DNA of 64,000 bases from Selaginella moellendorffii (GCF_000143415.4 NW_003314271.1:661591-725590); one strand, 5' to 3'; shown: positions 36,700 to 48,067, counted from the stretch's first letter. Notes: generated from the letters alone by a model not told the origin. A program made the numbers and translations.

Positions 36700-36802
36700 A
36701 TATATATTTTATATATATACTCCATAAAGTCATAAGACCATGTATAGGGCTAGTGCATCGGTGAAGGATGGTGATTTGATGATAAGAAAACTAGCAACTG
36801 AA

Positions 36803-36847
<45 letters not shown>

Positions 36848-36990
36848 CATATATATACAATCATTCACTAGGCTTCAATTGGTAGCTTTCTTGTAAACAG
36901 ATCACCATCCTTCACCTCCCTACACTAGGTAGGCATCACTAGTCCCATTCACGGTCTTACAACTTTGTGGAATATATATTTATATACTAT
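36700..36990. repeat. long imperfect hairpin centred on an (AT)n tract
   Basis: About 90 bp on the left (from AGTCATAAGACCATG to CAACTGAAGC) returns as an imperfect reverse complement on the right (GCTTCAATTGG to CGGTCTTACAACTT). It shares the string GGTGAAGGATGGTGAT exactly. The centre is (AT)n from about 36806 to 36843. The stem would be long enough to form a cruciform or, if transcribed, a hairpin RNA. It may be a foldback transposon. Confidence 0.75.
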
Positions 36991-37544
36991 AAGCTTATAC
37001 ACAATTATAGCAAAATAAAATGTGGGGAAATAAAAATACACTAACTAATAGAATGCCTTTTATTAAATAAAACTTCTCTCAATCATTATTCTAGTGATCG
37101 ATAAAAAAAGATATTTATATTTTAAGGATATTTAATAAAACTTTCTTAGTAAAAATAGGTATTATACAGTTGAAGCAAGAGCTTGAATATTCGTATAACA
37201 ATAATATTTAAATTTTTGGACTAACAAATAAAAATTACAAATCTTTTATTTAATATAGTTAACTCAATATTATACAAGTTACTATTACAAAATAATTAAA
37301 ATAAAAAAATCTTAAATCGATTTTTTATTTAGTTTCTTTTTTTGTTTTTATATTTTTCCTAATTTGGTACACTGTACATGTGAAAAATTCATCTATAATA
37401 TAAATTTTATTTTTATTTTATAATAAATAATATAAATAATAGTAATATAAATAACAAGTCCTTATAATATAAGTTAAATATCAATAATTGTTTTTATATA
37501 CAATTCATTGAATTTGAAGACCATGAAGCAGTTATAGAGTCATA
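36991..37544. other. very AT-rich intergenic DNA
   Basis: Almost only A and T; no coding potential. It adjoins the 3' end of the lectin gene. Confidence 0.5.
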
Positions 37545-38408
37545 CTATGAAACAGGTAAAACATAAAGTACGATATTACAATCGTTTTGAATTGATAAAA
37601 ATGATGGTACTATACATCCTTCCACTCCACAATATGTATTAGTATGCCAAATACTTTGTACTTCATTATAGATTACCAAATTTCCATCTGATTGTAATAT
37701 AATTTTACAAAGTAACCCTTTACCATTTGTTCTTGATGACCATTTTGCAATATTACCATAATAAAGTACTAAATTACAATCATTTTGCATTATAAGCTTG
37801 TAAATAGTATTTGGTGAATATAAAGATTGTCTTATATCTTTTGATGAATGAGAGTTATGTGGAAACCAACTAAATAAAGTAGTTTGACTTATTGAACCAC
37901 AAAAGATATCTTCTCCATCTATGTTATTGTTTGAGGTTTTTATTATATAGTTTTTAAGATTTTTTAATTCATCTCTTCTGTTTTGAACTGTATACTCTAA
38001 CGAGTAACCAACCGAACTTGATTTAAAATAGCCTGCACAAGCTGTTAATAATACACTCATAGAATTTGCCAAAAGTCTTTGAAAACCAAGTCTTGCAGAT
38101 CCTCCAGATACAGTATTTAAAACTACAGGATTTCCTCCACACAAATTTCCTTGATTATGATTGTGAATATGAAAAACAACCAAAACTCTTTGATTATTTG
38201 GAATAGGAAAGATAGCACTGCATGGGAGACCACGTGAGTATCTTTCTGATAAAGCAAATACTACTGGAATAATTTCTTGAATCCTAGATATTATGAATTG
38301 AGCAGTGACAACTGTTAATGTTGATTCATCACTAGCTTCATATCCAAAAATGCTTAAACAAAATTCAAGATATAATGCAAAAAATAATAAGTATATCCAA
38401 AATTTCAT
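37545..38408 (-). CDS. secreted bulb-type (GNA-like) lectin
   Basis: An intact 287-codon frame. Residues 1-19 form a signal peptide (MKFWIYLLFFALYLEFCLS). The middle (about 25-160) contains conserved-looking Cys and a GGxxVVLNTVSGGSARLGF stretch that I cannot assign. The C-terminal third carries three complete mannose-binding motifs of the GNA family, Q-x-D-x-N-x-V-x-Y: in LIMQNDCNLVLYY, IILQSDGNLVIYN and LSIQNDCNIVLYV. That makes one beta-prism domain with all three sites intact. Mannose binding and secretion are inferred; a defence role is typical. The gene is intronless and strikingly AT-rich, matching its AT-rich surroundings but not the GC-rich genes nearby. Intactness inside decayed DNA argues it is under selection or a recent arrival. 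Confidence 0.85.
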   Translation of the reverse strand: MKFWIYLLFFALYLEFCLSIFGYEASDESTLTVVTAQFIISRIQEIIPVVFALSERYSRGLPCSAIFPIPNNQRVLVVFHIHNHNQGNLCGGNPVVLNTVSGGSARLGFQRLLANSMSVLLTACAGYFKSSSVGYSLEYTVQNRRDELKNLKNYIIKTSNNNIDGEDIFCGSISQTTLFSWFPHNSHSSKDIRQSLYSPNTIYKLIMQNDCNLVLYYGNIAKWSSRTNGKGLLCKIILQSDGNLVIYNEVQSIWHTNTYCGVEGCIVPSFLSIQNDCNIVLYVLPVS

Positions 38409-38965
38409 TTCTTGATTGCAATTTTAGAATTTATTTCTACTTCTCTAGCTTTCATATAGTTTATAAAGTCAACCAATCATTTTTCTTACAGTTGGATAGA
38501 TAGAGATTTAATATAATATCAGTATTTAATTAGATAAATCATTATAATGTTTGACTTTTGATATGATAATTTGAAATGTACTTTGTAAACGATTTTTTAA
38601 AACTTGTGATTCTTGGTTCTTGTAAAACTTGTGCTACTTGGTAGTACGTGTCACGCCTAGCTCAGTCAATAGATGAGTTGACTTCGATTGTATTTAAAGC
38701 TTCGTAAAATGCAGTAGAAATCTGTCCGTCTAAAGTTGTTTTTGGTGCTAGATTTGCGCATGAAGTAAATTATAATAGACTAAAGTTGTTCAACTTCATA
38801 GGTGGTTATCCAACTTTTTACTATGTCACATTCTCGTACATAAAATCGCAACAAAGAGGCCTAGACTTGTACAGCACAAATCGCAAACTGGATCAAGGTG
38901 AGCTTGCTCCAAGAACAAAGGTTGAAGAAAACTCCATGCTGTCGTCCAGGTCAGCGCCACGCTAG
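38409..38965. other. intergenic between the lectin and PPR genes
   Basis: The 5' region of the lectin gene (AT-rich) changes to GC-rich sequence before the PPR gene. No further feature seen. Confidence 0.45.
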
Positions 38966-39128
38966 CCCTAGATGCTGCCGCGTGTATGCGTTGTGTCGCT
39001 CTCGAGGAGCCAGAGAATGCGATCGCGCGCGTTGTTCTTCACTGCCGGAGCTCCGGAGGTGAGCCAACGCTCGCGCGTCTCTCCGATGATCCTCGCCACC
39101 GGTGGAGCTGCTACCTGGGCAATCAGGC
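38966..39128 (+). repeat. dispersed repeat at the 5' end of the PPR gene
   Basis: Homologous to the reverse complement of 24785-24940. It covers about the first 48 codons of the PPR frame as annotated from 38986, so those codons may be repeat-derived. Confidence 0.55.
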
Positions 39129-40965
39129 CTATGGCCGGTGTGACCGCCCCAATCGATCCTGGGGCGCGTTTGCGGCCATGGAGCAGCGCAATCTCTTCTC
39201 CTGGACGATTGCAATGGCGGCGCTGTCCCAGAATGGGGAGATCCATTGCGCCAAGGCGGTGTTTGATCTCATGCCAATGAGGGATCTCTACGCCTGGAAC
39301 GTGATGCTCTCTGCTATCCACGAGAACGATTCGCTGGATGCCCTGGTGGATGCTTTCACGAGAATGCCGGAGAGAGATCCAGTCTCGTGGAACGTAATGG
39401 TTGCAGCATTTGCCCAGAACGGGCAAATGCTCCAAGCCATGGACTTGTTCTTGCGGATGCCTCGCAGGAATGTGATCTCCTGGACAACTATGATTGGAGC
39501 TTTGAGCGATTGCGAGGCCGGACGCCACGATCTAAAACTCGATGCAATCGTGTTCTTCGATCGAATGCCGCAGAGGAACATTGTGTCTTGGACAGCCATG
39601 GTCCATGCCAGCGCCTCGGCGGATCGGCTGGAAGAGGCGAGAATTCTCTTCGATTCAATGCCTGCGCGCAATCTCGTTTCTTGGAACGTCTTTCTGGCTG
39701 GATCGAAGGACCTCTCGATCGAGACGCTCGAGAAGATCCCGGCCAAGGACTCTGTGACGCTCAAGACGATCATGAATTGGTACTGCCAGACTGGAAGAAC
39801 CGCCGACGCTAAAGCCCTCTTCGATCGATTGCCCGAGAGGGATGTCATGTCATGGACGTGTATGATCCAAGCGAATTCTTGTCAGCTCGATCGAGCCAAG
39901 TTTGCCTTCGATCTAATGCCGGCATGGAGCGTGGTCTCCATGAATTCCATGGCGGCGGTGTTTGTGAGCCATGGAGAACTTGCTAAAGCAAAAAAGCACT
40001 TTGATGTTGGACTGGAGAGGAACGTCGTGAGCTGGACCGCGATGATCCAGGCGTTCGATCGAGCCGGAGAGGTGGAAGCAGCGCAGAGAGCTTTCGATCT
40101 AATGCCCTCCTGGGACGAGATCTGCTGGCTGGCGATCCTGGCCGCGAATTCCTCGGATCCGGAAGCGGTCCAGCGCCTGTTCTTCCGTGCGCCGGCTAGA
40201 TCCGTCCTGGCATGGAACGCTCTCCTCTCAGCCATCGCACACAGCGGCGGAGCACCGATCGAGGAAACAAAGAGGGTCTTCGATCTGATGCCGGAGCACG
40301 ACGCCGGATCGTGGAATGTCTTGATCGCGATCGAGGCAGAGGAGATCGGATCCAGCAAAGTTTTCTCCCACTCTTCTCCTGAGAGAAACGCTCTCTCCTG
40401 GGAAGCGCTCTTGCAAGGTACGGCAAAGTACGGGGACCTCTACGGCACAATGTCCGTACTGGAAAAGATGCCGGCGTGGAGCCTCCTCTCGTGGAATCTA
40501 GCTCTTGCAGCAAATGCCCGCTCCGGGCATTTGGCTAGCCTACGGAGAATATTCTCTACAATGCCGGAACGAGACACGGTATCTTTTGGCACCGCGCTCG
40601 CGGCATTTGCCCACAGCGGGCACGGCACCGACGGCATCCTCCTCTTCCACATCATGCTCCTCGAGGGTATGGCGCCCAGCGATATTTGCTTCGTCCACCT
40701 CTTGGTAGCCTGCAACCACGTCGGCCTCCTTCACGAGGGATTGTGTGTGTTCTCGGGCATGGCCGGCGATCACGGGGTGGCACCCGGGCTCGAGCACTTT
40801 TGCTGCGTGGTGGACATCATGGGAAAGGCCGGGAGGCTGGAATATGCCCGCTGCCTGCTGGAGAATATGCCGTTCGTACCCGATGACGTGGCGTGGGGGA
40901 GCTTGTACGGCGCGTGTGTCGTTCACGGTGACGTGGAGGGTGCCAGGGCACCATCGAACTGGTGA
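38986..40965 (+). CDS. PPR protein lacking an E/DYW C-terminus
   Basis: A 659-codon intronless frame. From about residue 60 it is a chain of short pentatricopeptide repeats of the S-rich type, each with a variation on FDRMPERDVVSWTAMI followed by a 31-35 residue helix pair; at least 15 are visible. PPR proteins bind organellar RNA one base per repeat. The last repeats run into the region where the E motif starts (DDVAWGSLYGACVVHGDVEG), but the frame then ends with APSNW, so no E1/E2 or DYW domain is present. It may be naturally short or truncated by a frameshift. The start is uncertain: 38986 takes in repeat-derived sequence, and Met at 39181 (MEQRNLFSWT) starts directly with the repeats. Confidence 0.8.
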   Translation: MRCVALEEPENAIARVVLHCRSSGGEPTLARLSDDPRHRWSCYLGNQAYGRCDRPNRSWGAFAAMEQRNLFSWTIAMAALSQNGEIHCAKAVFDLMPMRDLYAWNVMLSAIHENDSLDALVDAFTRMPERDPVSWNVMVAAFAQNGQMLQAMDLFLRMPRRNVISWTTMIGALSDCEAGRHDLKLDAIVFFDRMPQRNIVSWTAMVHASASADRLEEARILFDSMPARNLVSWNVFLAGSKDLSIETLEKIPAKDSVTLKTIMNWYCQTGRTADAKALFDRLPERDVMSWTCMIQANSCQLDRAKFAFDLMPAWSVVSMNSMAAVFVSHGELAKAKKHFDVGLERNVVSWTAMIQAFDRAGEVEAAQRAFDLMPSWDEICWLAILAANSSDPEAVQRLFFRAPARSVLAWNALLSAIAHSGGAPIEETKRVFDLMPEHDAGSWNVLIAIEAEEIGSSKVFSHSSPERNALSWEALLQGTAKYGDLYGTMSVLEKMPAWSLLSWNLALAANARSGHLASLRRIFSTMPERDTVSFGTALAAFAHSGHGTDGILLFHIMLLEGMAPSDICFVHLLVACNHVGLLHEGLCVFSGMAGDHGVAPGLEHFCCVVDIMGKAGRLEYARCLLENMPFVPDDVAWGSLYGACVVHGDVEGARAPSNW

Positions 40966-41855
40966 CGTGGATGCTGACGTGTTTGTTACAAGTCAGCATT
41001 ATTGTGCCAGGTCAGCATTCGCTGCGAGGTTGGACTCCAACTCAGCAGTGGCGTGGAGGCCGGCATTCAACGCGGTCAGCTTTGACTCTAATCAAATCGA
41101 AGAGATCATGTTGTGATGTTTCCCATGACGCCGCCGCTACACACTTGATTTAAATTTCTTTCTCTTGATAGCCTACAATCCTTTCACGTGTAGGATTTTT
41201 TCCATGTATTTCATTTGATACCCCGGCGCGCGGCGATGGATGGATCACACAAGTCAATCAGTGGGCAATAGAAAATCCGGGGCATGTTAGCGTTAGCTGT
41301 TGCTTTGGCTTGTTCCATCCCCACGTGGATATTCCCTCCCGGCCATCTCCCGCCGTTGGATGGGATCCCGCCACCGTTGGATCTAGGGCTCTTGGTGGTG
41401 CACGGTCTTTGAGAATGGAGGGGCAAACCACGCGTATTCATTCTCTCATTCATTCGTCGCAGAGGAAAGATGGGAAAACGGAACGATTGCCGGCTCGAAT
41501 CCTGTGAAAATTCCCCACTTTTTTGCCTGGCTTTCCCTTTTTTTGCTTTTTTTTTCTATCGCTCTGTTCTTGGCTACTCACGACACGGATCGCGACCCCT
41601 AAATTCAGTTGAGTCAGAGAGGCGAAAGAGGTGCTCCATCAATGTGGGCTTCCGTGCTTCCAATCCAAAAATCTCCTCCATTTCCTCTTCCAATTTTCCA
41701 ATTTCAATCTCTCTCTCGTTTTCGCGTACTTTGGAGCGATGATTGATGGGGCACAGCGAGCAGAGAAGTCCCTGTCGGAGATTGATTGAGAGGTTTGACT
41801 GATTCGGGAGGGAAGATTTGGAAAAATTCCCATTCCTTCCACGAATCGATCGAGA
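40966..41855. other. intergenic between PPR and kinase genes
   Basis: No gene supported. A diverged continuation of PPR-like sequence may extend a little past the PPR stop. The last few hundred bases, with CT-rich tracts near 41520-41730, are the likely promoter and 5' leader of the kinase. Confidence 0.45.
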
Positions 41856-44800
41856 ATGGGTGCTTTGGGGGTGGGAGGAGCGATGCATTCGATCTTCTCC
41901 AGCTGCACCGGGAGTGTTTGCGTGACCGTGGACGATCGCCAGGAGCGTGCGTTATCGAATCGCCATCAGTCTAGGAGCAGTGGCGTGGGATGTCCTTCGT
42001 CGCGATCGGGCAATGTGGTTCTCGTGGCGATGGATGCGCTGAGCGGCGATGGCGGCGCCGTCGTGCTCCAGGAGCACGCGCTGCGATGGGCGGCGAGGAA
42101 TGTGGTTCGATCGGGCGATTGGCTCTACGTCGTGGCTATCTATCGCCGGGATCAGGGATTTGGGCGCAAGCTCTGGCATTGCGATGATTCTCGCAGTGGC
42201 GACGGGGAATTCGTGGGCTGCCGCCATCGCCCTCGCCCTCCTCGCCATCGCGATCCGAGGGAGCAAAGGATCAAGGATTCGTGCACGCTTCTGGCTAGCA
42301 GGCTCTGTGACACCTCCAAGGTGAATCCAATCGAGCGATTGATCTCCAATCCATTCTGACCTGCGCTTGTTTTGCTCGCTGTTCCAGATCAATCTCAAGG
42401 TGAAGACGACCCCATGGTGGAGAGGGATTGTGGTCGAAGAGGCCAACAAGCTCCAAGCTTCGTGGGTTGTTCTTGAGAGGTGCGTATATTCTGTGACCGT
42501 TTGAGCATATTCTGTGAGAAGAATATGCTTGTTTTAAAACCTTGGGATTTTGAAGAACCCTAGCTCTTCCAGGTCTTTGCGAAAGGAGGGCAAATGGTGC
42601 GCCCGCGGCTGCCGATCCAACGTTGTCGTGGTCAGCCAGGTCGGTTTCCGGGTGCTGTGCCTGAATCTCAAGAATGCCGCGGCGGCGATCGCTTCCTCGT
42701 CGTCGTCCTCGATGCTCGGATTGCCGTCGTCGAAGAAGCGAGTGATATTCTCGACTGGCGATGGCGCGGCTGCCGCGGATTTCGAAGGGAATGAGGAAGA
42801 GGCGAGCAGTAGCCCAGAGATCGAGACGCCGTTCAGCGTGACCGAGCGCGGAAGCAGCAGCTCATCGTCGACCTCGAGCTCAGAGCACGATCGTGCTGTC
42901 GGATTCTCTTGCACTGGCGGGGCCAAGAAGAAGATCGCTACTGCTGCCGCAACCGATAGCGTGATTTCATCCGACACCAAGAAAAATTGCCTAGGTGAGT
43001 CTTCCTTATTTCTTCGTGATTTATAGCGATCAAGAACTTTCCATATGTTTTAGACGAGCGGTTGTTCTCCCAGACGAGATCCATACTCTCCGACGCTGAG
43101 AACTACATCAAATGCAGGCCCGGGCTTGACAGCGCCACAACTCCAGACATTTCAGAGCGCTTCTCCGCGTTACAAGTCGAGAGCTATGGGAAGAGTCCCA
43201 GGAAGAACGCCAGGCACGTCTCCCAGCGATCGTCCGAGGGCTTGCTTCCAATCGAGGAAGCGGAGGCTCCGTCGGTGTCAAACCAGCACCGCAACCAACA
43301 AGCAGACGATCATCGACTACTGGAGAGAACTTCGAGCGTCCGACAGGCGGTCGCTTTACCACTGAAACGCTCGCTAGCCGGTTCGCCGCCTTTGTGTTCT
43401 ATCTGCCAACATGCCTCTCCAGTCTTCGGCAGGCCTCCTCGTCGATTCAGCTACAGCGAGCTCGAGTTCGCTACCGGGGGATTTTGCAAGGCAAACTTTC
43501 TCGCGGAGGGTGGCTATGGCTCGGTCCACAGGGGTGTTCTTGGGGACGGGATTCCCGTGGCTGTGAAGCAGTACAAACTGGCTAGCTCGCAAGGTGACTT
43601 GGAGTTTTGCTCCGAGGTGGAAGTCCTGAGCTGCGCGCAGCACCGAAACGTGGTGATGCTGATCGGATACTGCATCGAGAGAAAGCGAAGGTTGCTTGTC
43701 TACGAGTTTATCTGCAATGGCTCGCTCGATTCTCATATCTATGGTATGTCCTTTTTTATGTGGTCGCTGTTTCGTGAGCTTGATGTTTTTTGCTTTTGTG
43801 GATTGCTTAGGTGTGACCAAGCCCCCGCTGAAATGGTCATCGAGGCACAAGATAGCCGTTGGAGCTGCTCGGGGATTGCGTTACTTGCACGAAGAATGCC
43901 GTGTTGGTTGCATCGTCCACAGGGACATGCGTCCAAACAATATTCTTCTGACACACGACTTTGAGCCCATGGTTAGTGCTTTGTCTACGTTTGCGTGTCT
44001 GCCGTCGTGCGTTACGTTTATCTGATACGTGAGATTAAACAGGTCGGCGACTTTGGACTCGCGAGGTGGCAGCCAGACGGTGATCTGGGCGTAGAAACGC
44101 GAGTAATTGGCACGTTTGGGTACGTAGACCACATTGTTTTAAAAACTCTCCTCGTGTTCATGGGAGCGAGAATGGTGTTGCAGTTACTTGGCCCCAGAGT
44201 ACGCGCAAACGGGCCACATAACGGAAAAAGCTGATGTATTCTCGTTTGGCGTTGTTCTTTTGGAGCTTGTCACCGGCCGCAAAGCCATTGATATCTCACG
44301 ACCAAGGGGACAGCAATGTCTCACAGAGTGGGTAAGCTAAGATTGGTTCTAGTTGGCAGCTCTTTAATCTGACTATACAGGCACGTCCATTGCTAGAAGA
44401 ACAGTCTCATCACGAGCTCATCGATCCGGCGCTAGTGAATGAGCTTAACCAGTACGAGGCTTACTGCACGTTGTTTGCGGCCTCCTTGTGTATCCAACGC
44501 GACGCACACTTGAGACCTCGCATGTCACAGGTAAGTCAAGTCTTCTCCGAGGAAAACTGATATTCTCTCGCAAATGCGCAGGTGCTACGAATGCTCGAAG
44601 GCGATCTAAATCTCAGCCGAAACTCGTCCCCGATGCGATCACGCCTGACTTACTCCCCGCACTCCTCGTCCAAGAACAGCGTGAGATCGATGAGCCCCGC
44701 GAAGAGTAGGCTCTTCCCGGGAGCTCTAGACAGCGTTGTCAACAGCTTCATGTCCGCCCACCCCATCGTCGTTTGCAACACAAAGCTCTCCCACGAAGCT

Positions 44801-44857
44801 CTCAAGGCCGCGTACAAAGACAAGCTCGACTCGCAGAGGCCATCGCTCGAAGAGTAG
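41856..44857 (+). CDS. USP-domain receptor-like cytoplasmic kinase
   Basis: Nine exons (41856-42320, 42388-42479, 42573-42994, 43054-43743, 43811-43971, 44043-44119, 44184-44331, 44381-44530, 44582-44857) join in frame to 826 residues. Residues about 45-220 form an adenine-nucleotide alpha-hydrolase/universal-stress-protein-like domain ([27 protein letters not shown]). A Ser-rich linker carries [12 protein letters not shown] at about 445-460. The kinase follows: glycine loop [10 protein letters not shown], Lys498 in VAVKQYK, HRD with Asp595, DFG with Asp613, and [20 protein letters not shown]. All catalytic residues are present. The architecture matches the plant group of protein kinases with an N-terminal adenine nucleotide alpha-hydrolase-like domain. 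A cytosolic signalling kinase is inferred. The C-terminal tail is Ser/Arg-rich. Confidence 0.93.
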
Positions 44858-45079
44858 AAATCTCTTCGCTCAAATCTCTGCCAACTTCACAGTCACAAAA
44901 ACAAAGAGAGAAGATGAAGAGAAGAGAAGAAAAACAAAAAATTCTTACTAACAATGTAGCTGCCGTACGTAGCCTTTCCCATGTACAAATGGTCGAGAAA
45001 AATCATCACCTAATAGAAGAAGAAACCCTGTGTTGTCCCTCCCTTGTTCCCTCTTTATAAAAATTTCTATCTCCCACCA

Positions 45080-48067
45080 CTACCTGTGACCCTGTCCCGG
45101 TATCGTGAAAGAACTAGTGTCGCCATAGTTGGATTCCTCGTGATGCATCCACAAGCCGGCTCTCATCTCCTCCTCACACTTTAAGATCTGCTGTACATAC
45201 TCGAGCGCCCCCGACACTGCCTGCTGCTCCTGCGCGTTTAGCTGCAGCGTGTAAACTCTCCTCCCATCCAGGAACCTCTTGTACTTGTGAACCACGTACA
45301 TGTAGGCCTGCTGGACCTGGCTCGAGTGCGACGATCCAACCGGGCTGTAGTCCGAGAACCACTCGCAGGTGGTGAGAGGGATCCCTTTGGTCACCTTCTC
45401 CTCAAACCTGTCGTACTTGTTGAGGAGCAGCACCAGCGGGGTGTCTTGGAAGCACGGGTAGCCCACGATCTTGAAGAAGAGGTCCCGGCTGAAGATGAGC
45501 TTGTTGTGCAACGCTCCCGTTAAATCTGTCCACTGCTGGTCGTAATCGCTGACGGCTACGCAGTAGACCAAAATCTTTACGTCCTCGAACATGTCGAGCC
45601 ATTTCCTAAACTCGTTTGTAGCTAAGCCGCCGATGCTAATCAGCTGGTACCTGTGAACCAGAAAAAAAAAAAGAAAAGAAGAAGACCAAGTAAGAATCCA
45701 AGAAGTCTCGAGTCTAAGCGTGTGGACCTGCGACGGTTAGATTCGTGGTCGTTGCTATCGGACAAGTCTTTGTCCTCGAGAGAAAATTGTACCTCTGCAA
45801 GACCGGTTCCTTGCTCAAGTCCCTCGGCAGATAAGATATCCGTGACCGATGGGACGTAATCCTGTATTTGTAACACCTGAAGCAGCCAAGACACACTTTG
45901 TAAGACGAAGGCAAAATGCACAGGGCACTTACTCTATTCAAAATATCGGCAGTCACTTCAGGAAGCTGTAGTTCATCCTTTCGACTGTATGTTTGTTGTA
46001 TCACAGGGTCGTTCCAAATCTTAGAAAGATTAGAGCGCGTGTTTTTTGAGATGCTCCGTTCCAGATGACCCGCAGCCATGCTCGCCATGAACTTGTCAGC
46101 CGCATCCTTGAGCTGGTCATTCAAGGTATAAAGGTCTCCTGCAGAGGAAGTCAGTCAGATATGACGTTATGAAAGACTATGTCTCAAACCTGACTCTTCT
46201 TCGAATCTTTCTCGTGCTTCAAGCAGAACATTGAGAAACTGGTATGCCTTTCCCAGTATCATTTCCTTGTACTTTTGCAACTCCTCCGGCGAAAATTGGC
46301 CATTGTGAAGAATTTTCGTCTGATATTGCACTAGCGTCAGTAACACTTTTTCCGTAAAAAAGAAGGGAACATACCTGCTTGAAGATGGTACTCCTGCCCG
46401 ACCCATCGTGCCCCAGTAGAAGAATTTTTGATGCGTCTTTAACTTCAATAGAAGTTGGAGAAACTTTTCTAGAGGCCGCCACTGCATCCGCCTTCACTAG
46501 TTGGTTGCTTGACCGTGGAGTTGGGAAAGAAAAAAATGGGTACAAAAGCCTCATCATGGGCTGCAAAGCGCACAAGATAGAGTTAGTGATCTTTAAAGCA
46601 TAACAAACATTATGTTTCTCACTTTGTTCCACAGGTTACCCTTGATCTCCTTCTGACCTTCGTCTCCATATCTACCATCAGGATACAAAACAAGGTACGT
46701 TTGAGGAGTGCATTGAACGCCAAGAGCCTGTTCAGAAAAGATAAAAGTAAATCAACTTCTGGACTTTACAAACTGTACTCACGTACTTTGAGCATTTTAA
46801 ACTCCGATTTCGTGATCTCCCGACAGTTTAGGAACACTTGCGTCGTTCCATTGCTGGCATTTTGCTGCAGAGGTCCTCCTACTTTCAACTCAGGAGTGAT
46901 AAACATGTGTGGTTTTTCTCCTTCCTGAAACAACAAATCAGTCCCAAAACATAAAGACGACTTCGAAACACATACCCTGCCCCAGAGTCCCGAGGCCTTG
47001 TCATACCAGTATTTCCCGGGCTTCAGTCGCACACATTCTTGTTGTAACAAAATCAGCTCTTCAAAAATCAGCCTCCTTCCGTTCACAATCACTTGCTCTG
47101 GCTGCAGCTGGTTTGAAAAGCACTCCCTTTCAGACTTCATGCACTGTTGGATCTCCAAGGGACTCAGCAGCCTCTTCAACAGTCTCGAAGGCTTTCCCAA
47201 AAACGGACGGCGATCCTCCAAAACGGGGCGTCCAACACATTCTTCACACTTCCTCCCTTCTGGCATGGATCCCATCACTACCAGCACGCAGTTGGAGCAA
47301 AACTTCGAGCCGCAAGCCAAACACACCTCCTTCTCCGTCAGCCTGTTACCTCTCAGACAGCGGTAGCACTGTCCCCGTTTCCTGTGAATGTTTCCGCCTT
47401 TCCCAGACGGAGAGGGATCCAATCCATACCGCCGACTATCAAAGTTTCCACTGGGATCTTCCGACTCTCCCGGGGAGAACTCTTCCGAATACTGCAGCGC
47501 CGAAGAGTCCGTGACAATGCCCTCCGACGATGGTGTTCTCCCGAAAAGCTGTGGCGAAGGCGACGTAGCCAGCTCCTCAATCTCCGACGGACAGGACTTT
47601 CGAGTGGCGGCGGCAGCACTGCTGGCAGCATCCCGCTCGACAGTAGCAGCGGCGACAGCCATCGCCGAGGATGATTCCGAGAACGAGGAGCCCGACGTCG
47701 ATCGAAAGAACTGGCGAGCAGCGGGGACCGAAGAAGCAGCAACGTTCCCAGAGCCTCTCCACAGCTGAGCCACCGGAAGAATGGTGGCGAGTTTTGGAGG
47801 CGTGGTCTTGTTAGTCCCCCAAGAAGGAGCCATGGGAGCCTTTGGGAGTGGAAACTCTACCGGAGGCCCGTTGTAAGGGGTGGCGAACGAATACTCGATG
47901 TTGTCCAAGTCTATGGCTGCTCCTGGAGGAAACAAACCTCTGAGAAGATCGTGCTTGGCCGACCCATTGCCATTGGGCAACGCCGAGGAGGCCATGGTGA
48001 AGCTCTCCTCCTCCAAAGCCTCGGCCTTTTGGCGCTGGCTAGTCGTAGAAGAATTCTTTCTCGTCAT
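45080..48067 (-). CDS. XLG: extra-large G protein (XLG) alpha-like subunit
   Basis: Eight exons (46976-48067, 46787-46924, 46623-46727, 46375-46560, 46190-46319, 45933-46138, 45728-45876, 45080-45650) join in frame to 858 residues. XLGs are plant-specific non-canonical G-alpha proteins that pair with G-beta-gamma in immunity and development. Visible here: a variable Ser-rich N-terminal region; a Cys-rich zinc-finger-like cluster (CYRCLRGN, CLACGSKFCSNC, KCEEC); a P-loop GHDGSGRST at 495-503, in which the usual Lys is Arg; an NKYD box (LLNKYDRFEE); and switch regions diverged from canonical G-alpha, as is typical for XLGs. A second in-frame Met at 47995 (MASSALPNG) is an alternative start. The donor of the intron at 45651-45727 (GTCCAC) is weak and should be checked. 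The first coding intron is 51 bp and open in frame. Confidence 0.92.

Noticed and set aside
36780-36850. (AT)n tract as a CRISPR or telomeric array
   Set aside because: A simple dinucleotide tract within a hairpin; no spacer structure or telomeric unit. No CRISPR array, rRNA gene or convincing tRNA gene was seen anywhere in the window.
38968-39528. 186-codon minus-strand frame under the PPR gene
   Set aside because: Antisense shadow; the plus frame has the PPR periodicity.
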